A stretch of DNA of 11,310 nt from Victivallales bacterium (GTDB lineage Bacteria > Verrucomicrobiota > Lentisphaeria > Oligosphaerales > Lenti-02): contig JABGQJ010000198.1 of the NCBI GenBank assembly GCA_018648945.1, forward strand, positions 1-11,310. Direction: 5' to 3'. Below the pieces are notes generated by a model that saw only the letters and a program-made list of their open reading frames with translations, searched no databases and was not told the DNA's origin. Positions within the stretch are counted from its first letter, which is position 1. Every line of letters starts with the position of its first letter. This document shows positions 5,583 through 11,310 of the stretch, piece after piece. The position numbers and the translations under genes were made by a program.

Positions 5583-5616
5583 GAGAAAACTCGTCCCATT
5601 TGGAGGCAAGAGAATC

Positions 5617-5658
5617 TGCCCCAAGCTGGGCGGCAACATCCGGGGCATTTCTGTTGCC
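5617..5658 (-). other. Candidate H-type pseudoknot in the 3' UTR
   Basis: On the minus strand GGCAACA (5658-5652) pairs with TGTTGCC (5638-5632), seven perfect pairs. Within that loop TGCCCC (5647-5642) is complementary to GGGGCA (5622-5617), which lies outside the first stem; two further G-U pairs are possible. Connecting lengths of 4, 3 and 9 nt are sterically reasonable for an H-type pseudoknot. It begins 18 nt after the TGA of the Fe-S protein gene (5679-5677). It may protect the mRNA end. No known riboswitch consensus was recognised. Confidence 0.4.
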
Positions 5659-5676
5659 CGCGCCGAGCCGAGAGGA

Positions 5677-6429
5677 TCAGCCGCTGGCAGGACAAGCGGC
5701 GATGCAGCGCGCGCAACCGCGATGTCCTTGCCGCCAGTAGTCCGGGCAGGCCGAACTCGCTCCCTGGGTGTCTCTGCCGGCCGCGATGGCACCCGCTGGA
5801 CAGCCGACCACGCAGGCATCGCAGGACAAGCAGACGGCGGCCACTTCGGTCGAACCCGCTGCATCGCTGGCCAAGGGCAGGTCGGTGAGCACCTTGGCCA
5901 AACGCAGACAGGGCCCGTGGTCGGGATGAAGCAGCAGGCCGTTGCGACCGCGTGCCCCCAATCCCGCGCGGATGGCCAACGGGACACTGGCCACGCGCTG
6001 GTTTCCCAACGGCATGGCCGCGTGGCCCAGCTCCGTCAGGAACTCGGCGACGGCAGCCGCCGTAACCGCCATGCGCATGTAGCCGATCCGCGACTCCGCC
6101 GAGGCTTCTTCATCGCTCTGCCGAATCCGCCCGATGTCCATGGCGAAGCCCAACACCACGGCCCAACCAAGATCCTCGGCATCCGGCCCCAGTTCGCCGC
6201 GAGCCGGGCGTTCCGCCAACCATGCCGCATCCACGGCGCAAATCCCGACCACATCGGCCCCCAGGCGACGAGACGCCGCCTTGACAGTCTTCACGTTCTC
6301 GGCCGGGTCACCGGCAAGGCGCTTGCCAGGATCACCCGCCAAGCGTTGGCCGTACCAGCGGTCGCCCACGTGGCTGCACACCTTTGCCGCAGCTCGGCTC
6401 GTGGCTTGGGCATAGGATCGCAAATCCAT
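5677..6429 (-). CDS. QueG/reductive-dehalogenase-like [4Fe-4S] protein
   Basis: A 250-residue iron-sulfur protein. The stretch GLGARGRNGLLLHPDHGPCLRLAKVLTDLPL (within 156-185) matches the cobamide-binding region signature shared by epoxyqueuosine reductase and reductive dehalogenases. Two clusters are predicted: CLSCDACVVGCP (Cys200, 203, 206, 210), and Cys228 with CARCIAACP (Cys239, 242, 246). It lacks the HEAT-like C-terminus of QueG and stops four residues after the last cluster cysteine, shorter than most relatives. There is no Tat signal, so respiratory dehalogenase is unlikely. RLAGDP occurs twice in tandem (29-34 and 37-42). GGAG lies 6 nt before the ATG. It follows the CapA gene by 16 nt and is the last gene before the terminator. 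Its substrate cannot be predicted. Confidence 0.8.
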   Translation of the reverse strand: MDLRSYAQATSRAAAKVCSHVGDRWYGQRLAGDPGKRLAGDPAENVKTVKAASRRLGADVVGICAVDAAWLAERPARGELGPDAEDLGWAVVLGFAMDIGRIRQSDEEASAESRIGYMRMAVTAAAVAEFLTELGHAAMPLGNQRVASVPLAIRAGLGARGRNGLLLHPDHGPCLRLAKVLTDLPLASDAAGSTEVAAVCLSCDACVVGCPAGAIAAGRDTQGASSACPDYWRQGHRGCARCIAACPASG

Positions 6430-6445
6430 CGCGTTCTCCGGGGAA

Positions 6446-7654
6446 TCAGTCGAAGCTCTGCTTGATCAATTCGCGCAACTCGGCAAGTTCTGCCACCGTG
6501 CCGGGGTCGTCGTCCAGTCGGCGCTCATACATCAAGCGCAGCCCTTGCTGGATTGCCGCGTGATGGGCATCGCAACGGAACACGTTGAACAGGCAAGTGG
6601 CGGCACGGTGACTCACCGCATCGTCCTCGTGCGCGAGATCCCCAGCCCAACGGGCCAAGGCCACCCGATGCCCCTTGAACAGGTCGCGCGCCTCCTGGTC
6701 CCAAAGCCGCCGATGATCAGCGGTCGTCCCCAGGATCTCCCGGCAGCGGGTCATGTATTGGTCGAACGCCGCCCGGCCAGCCTCGGACAGGGCGTGCAGT
6801 CCTCGATCCTCCAGCTGGGCAAACGGGTGCAGCTCAAGTCGACACCCCGCATCACCGATCACGATCTCGGCCACACTGCTCAGGTACCAACAGGGGTTGT
6901 TGCGCCAACGTTCCGGCGTGAACGGGTAGCCAAACAGGAAGTTCCCCAGACTGAAGCAGACCGGCGTACCTTCGAACACCTCGTCTGCCTGAGGAATATG
7001 GGCGTGGTGCCCAATCACCGCATCCGCTCCGGCAGCCGCAAAGCGGCGGCAGAAGGACGTGGTCACCGGCGACGGAATCGGCTGGTACTCGTTGCCCAAG
7101 TGGAGAATGACCAGAATGACATCGAATTCGGCACGCGCGGCCGCAACCCGCTGCTCCTGCCAGTACCCATCCAGGCGGGCGGCGCCGGGACCATCGTCCT
7201 GCGCCTGGCCATACTCGCCCTCGCCGAAGTTGAACACGGCGATCCGTCGTCCCTGCCGTTCGAAGGTCATGGGCAGCGAGGCGGCTTCGTGGGTCAGGGC
7301 CGCCCCGCAGTGGGGGACGTCAGCGGCATCCAACACCCGCAGCGTCTCGGCCAACCCCGGCAGGCCTTGGTCGTTGGTGTGGTTGTTGCACAGTGTGAAC
7401 CCGTCGAAACCCATCTCACACAAAGCGGGCAGGACGGCGGGCGGGGTGATGAAGTTCGGACCAGTCTTGGGGATCGGGGTCGCGGTATCGACCAATGGGG
7501 TCTCCAGATTGCCGATGACCAAGTCGGCCCGGTCGAACAAGTCCACAACGGGCCGCACGAAGCGCCGGGGGTCACCTTGGAGTAACTCCTCGGCCAGGCC
7601 TTCGTTCGGACAGATATCAGCAGTGACAACGATGCGCAGGGGATCCATGGCCAT
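6446..7654 (-). CDS. CapA-family metallophosphatase-like protein
   Basis: A 402-residue protein of the CapA/PgsA superfamily, which has a calcineurin-like two-metal fold. The motifs appear in order: VVTADIC (Asp13), GNLETPL (48-54), CNNHTNDQG (89-97), LHLGNEYQP (185-192), GHHAHIPQ (215-222) and FSLGNFLFG (234-242). The C-terminal part (about 280-402) is helical and not recognised. CapA relatives take part in capsule or poly-gamma-glutamate export, but this one has no signal peptide or membrane anchor and stands without other cap genes. A soluble phosphoesterase role is more likely (inference). AGGA precedes the ATG by 5 nt; a second ATG two codons later is also possible. It starts 17 nt after the isomerase gene and leads to the Fe-S gene 16 nt later. 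Confidence 0.85.
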   Translation of the reverse strand: MAMDPLRIVVTADICPNEGLAEELLQGDPRRFVRPVVDLFDRADLVIGNLETPLVDTATPIPKTGPNFITPPAVLPALCEMGFDGFTLCNNHTNDQGLPGLAETLRVLDAADVPHCGAALTHEAASLPMTFERQGRRIAVFNFGEGEYGQAQDDGPGAARLDGYWQEQRVAAARAEFDVILVILHLGNEYQPIPSPVTTSFCRRFAAAGADAVIGHHAHIPQADEVFEGTPVCFSLGNFLFGYPFTPERWRNNPCWYLSSVAEIVIGDAGCRLELHPFAQLEDRGLHALSEAGRAAFDQYMTRCREILGTTADHRRLWDQEARDLFKGHRVALARWAGDLAHEDDAVSHRAATCLFNVFRCDAHHAAIQQGLRLMYERRLDDDPGTVAELAELRELIKQSFD

Positions 7655-7671
7655 GTCCTTCCTCTAGTGAA

Positions 7672-8484
7672 TTAGCGACCGTTCGCCTCGATCGCGGCCT
7701 TGAGATAGCCGCAACTCTCCGCCGCAATGATGGCACTGCGGCTGACCTCATACTGGGAAGCCCCGATGATCTCCAGGTTGACCGGGCCCGTGTAGCCCGC
7801 ATCCAGGAGCACGGCGCAGTAGCCAAACAGGTCGATCTCACCACGCCCGCAGGCTTGTTCCTCGGCCTTGCCGGGCGCGGGGCCCGGTCCGGAATCGCGG
7901 ATATGGACATGGCGCACGCGGGAGACGACCTGCTTCAGCGCCTCCTTGGGCACTTCCCCGCCGCGATGGATGTGGCTCGGGTCCATGTCGATCCCGAAGG
8001 CGGGCGAATCAATGGCGGCCATCACCTGCAAGGTGGTGGCCGTGTCGTACATGGAGTTGCCGATGTGGGCTTTGACGCAGAGGCAGACGCCATGGGCTTC
8101 CGCTTCGGCGGCCAGCGCCGCCATGCGCTCGATGCACGTCTCCAAATCGCCGGGCACGCCGGTCTTGCCGCTCGGACCGATGTTGATGATGGGAATGCCC
8201 AATTCCGCGCCGGCTTCGAAGGCGCGGCGGATGCGCTCCTCGTCCAGCGGCCCCACTTCCATGGCACTGATCGGCAGGCCGAATTCCTCCCGCACCTCCC
8301 GGATCAGCGACGCGTCGGCACGCCAGTCAGCGAGATGCAGATGCTCGCCCAGCGGATCGCCGAAGGCCCCGCAACCAGCCAAGGCCGAAATCTCCACGGC
8401 GTCGTAGCCCGCCCATTTGATATGCTGAAACGCAGTGCGTAGGTCGTGTCCGCCAAACAGTACCGAGTTGACGCCCAGTTGCAT
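7672..8484 (-). CDS. Sugar phosphate isomerase/epimerase-like TIM-barrel protein
   Basis: A 270-residue protein of the xylose-isomerase-like TIM-barrel (AP endonuclease 2) superfamily. Likely metal and active-site segments are AVEISALAG (29-37), INIGPSGKTG (100-109), FGIDMDPSHIHRGGE (163-177, with Asp166 and Asp168), RHVHIRDSG (191-199) and NLEIIGA (236-242, with Glu238). At the third strand LCVKAH has Lys138 where many relatives carry a metal-binding Glu. Such proteins isomerise, epimerise or dehydrate unusual sugars and inositols; the substrate is unknown. The frame is open upstream to 8751, but ATG 8484 is chosen because family similarity begins there and AAGGA lies 9 nt before it. It is separated from the sulfatase by 263 nt and tightly followed by the CapA gene. 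Confidence 0.85.
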   Translation of the reverse strand: MQLGVNSVLFGGHDLRTAFQHIKWAGYDAVEISALAGCGAFGDPLGEHLHLADWRADASLIREVREEFGLPISAMEVGPLDEERIRRAFEAGAELGIPIINIGPSGKTGVPGDLETCIERMAALAAEAEAHGVCLCVKAHIGNSMYDTATTLQVMAAIDSPAFGIDMDPSHIHRGGEVPKEALKQVVSRVRHVHIRDSGPGPAPGKAEEQACGRGEIDLFGYCAVLLDAGYTGPVNLEIIGASQYEVSRSAIIAAESCGYLKAAIEANGR

Positions 8485-8717
8485 ATGACATCGTCCTTCT
8501 GCTGAAGCTCTCGCGCCCCTCACCATCGGGCCGGGACGCCACCAATTGTTCGCCACAAGATAGGGCGCGCACCGGCCACTACCACCCGGAATCGTGCCGT
8601 TGCCAAGAGATTGATCCCGGCACCGCCGCCCAACCCACCAGCCACAGAGATGCAGTGACACGGCAAGCAGCGCACTCCCAAGCAGGCGGAAGGGACTTGG
8701 TCTGGCCAGGAAGAACC

Positions 8718-8748
8718 AGGGCGGGGACGCTCTGGCCAATCCCGCCCT
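8718..8748 (-). terminator. Hairpin at the sulfatase stop codon, weak terminator candidate
   Basis: In the leftward transcript AGGGCGGG (8748-8741) pairs with CCCGCCCT (8725-8718) around a 15-nt loop. It starts at the last base of the sulfatase TGA. Only GGTTCTTCC follows, so termination would be partial at best. The rest of the 263-nt gap to the isomerase start (8485-8747) shows no gene and no promoter I would defend. Confidence 0.35.
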
Positions 8749-10190
8749 CAATACCCCTGCTGCTCCCAGTCACCGGCTAGGTAGTGCTTCCAGGCGTGGG
8801 GGGCATCGACGATGTACTCGTAGCTCTCGAAGACATCGCCGTTCCCGGCGATGCGGGGATCGCCGGTGCGGTGCAGTTCGGCCTGGAGTTCCTGCCAGAG
8901 GGATTCCTTCCGCTCTGCGTGTTCGGGCCTTTCGGCCAGATTGCTCATGCAATGCGGGTCGGCCTGGATGTCGTAGAGTTCCTCGGCGGGATGCCGGCCG
9001 AAGGAGAGCTGCCAGTAGAACTCGTCGCCCAGCTCCTTGAGGGCCAGGATGCGGGACTTGGTGGGGGAGCTGTCGCAGTTGGTGTAGTTGGTCTCGGGAT
9101 TGCCAGCGGGCCAACGGTCGGGGGCGAAGTTGCGGACGTAGAGGTACTGGGGCGTCCGGATGCAGCGCACGGGATAGCCCAGATCGCCTTCGCGACCCAT
9201 GTCGTGCCGTTCACGCCCCATGTAGGCACGCTGACGGTCCGGGGTGACCATGCCGCTACCCTCGGCGGCAAATACGTCGAACAGACTGCGCCCGGAGAAG
9301 CCGGCGAGCACCTCGATCCCGGCAGCATCCGCGAAGGTCGGGGCGATATCGATGAAGCTGATCAGGTCGTCCACCCGCCGCCCCGGCTTGATCCGCGACG
9401 GCCACATGGCCGCAAAGGGCAGGCGGAAGTCGTCGTCGTACATCTGGCCCTTCACGCGGGGGAAGGGCGCGCCGTTGTCGGAAGTGACCACCACCAGCGT
9501 GTTGTCAAGCTCACCGATAGACTCCAGCTTCTCCAGCATCAGCCCCAGATGACGGTCGAACCACTCGATCTCGAAGGCGTAGTCCAGCATGTCCGCCCGG
9601 ATCTCGTCCTCCTGCGGCCAGTAGGGGGGAACGTCGGTCACCTCCTCCAGTTTCTTGCCATGCCGTTGCCCCTCGCCTGGTGTGTATTGCCGATGGGGCT
9701 CCTGCCCACCATACCAGAAATGGAAGGGCTTGCTCTCGGGCCGAGCGGCGAGGAACTCCTCGAAGTTGCCCGCGTAGTCGATGGCCGAGATCTTGCTGCC
9801 CTCGGGCGGCGTGAGCTTGCGGGCATTGTACACATCGCCCGCCGGATTGCGCGTGCGACCGCAGCGCCTCCAATCGCCGGGGCCCCAGGGCTTGCCGGTG
9901 TACCCGATGTGATAGCCTGCATCCTCCAGGAGATCGGGGTAGACATCCAGATTGTCCGGCCAGTAGTTCCAATGCAGACACGACTCCCGGTTCTGCCACG
10001 TGTGCCGCCCGGTCAGAATGCTCGCCCGCGAGGGCGCGCACTTTGGGTTGGTGGTGAAGGCACTGGTGAAGAGAATGCCATCCCGTGCCACCCGGTCGAA
10101 GTTGGGGGTGTTCACGAAGCTGTGCCCGTAGGCGCTGAAGTGGGATGCATCGTCCGCGACGGCAAAGAGGATATTGGGCTGGTTGGTCAT
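8748..10190 (-). CDS. Type I (formylglycine) sulfatase, heparan N-sulfatase-like
   Basis: A 480-residue alkaline-phosphatase-fold sulfatase. Cys51 in CAPSRASILTGRH is the residue converted to formylglycine. Asp13-Asp14, Asp238 and Asn239 (SDNG) bind calcium. Lys100, His166 and Lys248 fit the conserved active-site positions. The start motif NILFAVADD and the HTWQN after LTGR resemble the sulfoglucosamine sulfohydrolase-like branch, so N- or O-sulfate on a polysaccharide unit is plausible (inference). No signal peptide is visible: motif NILFAVADD begins at residue 6. That suggests action on imported sugars in the cytoplasm. The ATG at 10190 has AAGGA 6 nt upstream; the frame is open upstream to 10514 but overlaps the preceding gene. 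It starts 20 nt after that gene's stop, so the two are co-transcribed. Confidence 0.92.
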   Translation of the reverse strand: MTNQPNILFAVADDASHFSAYGHSFVNTPNFDRVARDGILFTSAFTTNPKCAPSRASILTGRHTWQNRESCLHWNYWPDNLDVYPDLLEDAGYHIGYTGKPWGPGDWRRCGRTRNPAGDVYNARKLTPPEGSKISAIDYAGNFEEFLAARPESKPFHFWYGGQEPHRQYTPGEGQRHGKKLEEVTDVPPYWPQEDEIRADMLDYAFEIEWFDRHLGLMLEKLESIGELDNTLVVVTSDNGAPFPRVKGQMYDDDFRLPFAAMWPSRIKPGRRVDDLISFIDIAPTFADAAGIEVLAGFSGRSLFDVFAAEGSGMVTPDRQRAYMGRERHDMGREGDLGYPVRCIRTPQYLYVRNFAPDRWPAGNPETNYTNCDSSPTKSRILALKELGDEFYWQLSFGRHPAEELYDIQADPHCMSNLAERPEHAERKESLWQELQAELHRTGDPRIAGNGDVFESYEYIVDAPHAWKHYLAGDWEQQGY

Positions 10191-10210
10191 GGGAGTTCCT
10201 TTTCTGAAAC

Positions 10211-11310
10211 CTAGCGCGCCTTCCGGCGAACGGACAGGATCACCCGGTCCAGCGGGGGCAATGTGCCACGTGCCGTTCCCTTGTCCACGCGCAGGTCTGG
10301 CAGGCTCCCGGCAACGACTTCCGCACTCGCCGCTTCGCACGAGAAGCTCTGCGGTTCGCCGGTCGCATTGACCAGCACCACCCGGGCCACGTCGCCTCGC
10401 CACCACGTACCGGCATAGTACTTGGCGGGCTTCTTCGCCGATGTCGACGTGGCGTTGAGCACGAAGGGGGCCAGAGCCTTCAACTCCCCCGCCAGTTCGC
10501 CGGCTGCTCGCCAAAGCACGTCGTGGTCACGGATCTGGAACTTGCCGTCGGCGTAGGTATAGAGGATGAACCCACGCGCGCCGGCGAGCATCTCCAGATA
10601 CGTCATCGCACGCAGTTCGGCAGGGGTGGGCGGACGGGTCCAGCCACTGTAGCCGCCAAAACACTGCGGTACGGCCCAGACGGCGGTGCCCTGCAGCCTC
10701 GCCTCCCACGCGGCCTGTTTGAGAAGCTGGTAGACACTTTCCACCTTCCCCCGAGGCACCGGATAGGGATCGGGGGCCAGCACATCCGTGCCGCGCGCAT
10801 AGGCGGCATACTCCAATGGGCGGCAGATGACGGTGTAGGCCAGGTGGTCGGGATCGAGGCGCTTGAAGCGATCATAGCGGGCGAACATCTCCTCGGGGAG
10901 CGTGCCGTGAGCCGCCGGCTCGTCCCCGGGATTCCAGCCCAGCACGGCCGGGTGGTTCCGATAGCGGGGAATCACCTTCTCCGGCGGAACGCTGAACTCG
11001 GTGATCACCTTCACGCCCAGCCGCTCGCACTCGTCCAGGAACGGCCCGTACTGCTCCAGCTTCAGGATGCGGGTGTGCACCGTATTGAACCCAGCCGCCG
11101 CCACATCCCGCACCATCTGCAACCGGTGCTCGGGTGGGAAGGACTGTGAGACATGGTAGAACCCGATCGGCAGAAACGGCTTGCCATCGAGCAGCATCAC
11201 CCCGTCGGGCCGGAAGGCCACCCGCGCCTTTGCCCGGGAGGTGAACACTGCCTCCTCCTGCCCGATCTCTCGCCCGGCAACCAAGGCCCGCACCTGCACG
11301 CGGTGTTCAC
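10211..11310 (-). CDS. Glycoside-hydrolase-like TIM-barrel protein (5' end outside the window)
   Basis: About 365 codons are visible and the frame is open through the right edge (EHRVQVRALVAG at the border), so the N-terminus is missing. The border residues read like the end of a beta-sandwich domain. A TIM barrel begins with LLDGKPFLPIGFYH. WNPGDEP looks like the acid/base motif of clan A glycosidases, where DEP takes the place of the usual NEP. The end of the barrel reads GFILYTYADG, with no clear nucleophile Glu at the expected place. A small C-terminal beta domain (VARVVLVNATGEPQSF) follows. It probably acts on the same glycan as the sulfatase 20 nt downstream. An internal GTG at 11299 could start a frame, but nothing supports it. 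Confidence 0.75.
   Translation of the reverse strand, partial: EHRVQVRALVAGREIGQEEAVFTSRAKARVAFRPDGVMLLDGKPFLPIGFYHVSQSFPPEHRLQMVRDVAAAGFNTVHTRILKLEQYGPFLDECERLGVKVITEFSVPPEKVIPRYRNHPAVLGWNPGDEPAAHGTLPEEMFARYDRFKRLDPDHLAYTVICRPLEYAAYARGTDVLAPDPYPVPRGKVESVYQLLKQAAWEARLQGTAVWAVPQCFGGYSGWTRPPTPAELRAMTYLEMLAGARGFILYTYADGKFQIRDHDVLWRAAGELAGELKALAPFVLNATSTSAKKPAKYYAGTWWRGDVARVVLVNATGEPQSFSCEAASAEVVAGSLPDLRVDKGTARGTLPPLDRVILSVRRKAR

Noticed and set aside
8485..8751. An 89-codon N-terminal extension of the isomerase with a hydrophobic stretch resembling a signal peptide
   Set aside because: Family similarity begins at the ATG at 8484, which has its own ribosome binding site; the extension is rich in Gly, Arg and Trp as expected of translated noncoding DNA.
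8784..10214. A 476-codon plus-strand frame opposite the sulfatase
   Set aside because: Shadow of the sulfatase; no recognisable motif, while the opposite strand has the full sulfatase active site.

Overview
The window is GC-rich bacterial DNA holding two convergent gene sets. The rightward set (about 411-5370) is an aromatic amino acid operon. The leftward set (about 11310-5677) is an accessory cluster of a glycosidase-like protein, a sulfatase, a TIM-barrel isomerase, a CapA-type phosphatase and a Fe-S protein. Sulfatase plus glycosidase plus xylose-isomerase-like genes suggest a polysaccharide-degrading bacterium, of the sort common in Planctomycetota, Lentisphaerota, Kiritimatiellota or Hydrogenedentota. 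The prephenate dehydratase (ACT motif IQSLPIIG) and the DAHP synthase-chorismate mutase fusion resemble the Bacteroidota type. The phylum is inference; there is no rRNA or other marker.

Region 1-410 has no convincing gene. It holds a strong hairpin (100-130) and a terminator-like stem with an almost pure pyrimidine loop of about 41 nt followed by TTTT (302-373). Region 411-595 is the most informative noncoding part. A sigma70-type promoter (TTGACG-17 nt-TAAAGT) is followed by a 17-residue leader peptide, MNTSVRNLFYEFTYYFP, in which six residues are Phe or Tyr. A complete attenuator follows: a 1:2 hairpin, a long 2:3 antiterminator and a 3:4 terminator with nine T. It lies upstream of pheA-tyrA, so Phe- and Tyr-sensing transcription attenuation is the natural reading.

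The operon then encodes prephenate dehydratase (862-1740), prephenate dehydrogenase (1750-2637), DAHP synthase fused to chorismate mutase (2687-3769), 3-dehydroquinate synthase (3774-4826) and a half-size phospholipase-D-like protein (4828-5370). Together they provide pathway entry (DAHP synthase, DHQ synthase), the branch point (chorismate mutase) and both terminal branches (Phe and Tyr). The aminotransferase and the middle shikimate steps are not here. The PLD-like gene starts one base after the aroB stop and has no obvious pathway role.

Region 5371-5676 separates the convergent operons. On the minus strand it carries a candidate pseudoknot (5617-5658) and a second terminator of the same unusual design as 302-373: a CCCCGG(U/C)AGG stem, a pyrimidine-rich loop of about 49 nt and a U tract. 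The two copies lie in opposite orientation. Each has upstream words in the same order, which suggests a dispersed family of 3'-end elements.

The leftward cluster reads, in transcription order: glycosidase-like protein (cut by the right window edge), sulfatase 20 nt later, a 263-nt gap, the isomerase, CapA-like protein 17 nt later, then a QueG/reductive-dehalogenase-like Fe-S protein 16 nt later, ending at the pyrimidine-loop terminator. None of the proteins with a visible N-terminus has an evident signal peptide.
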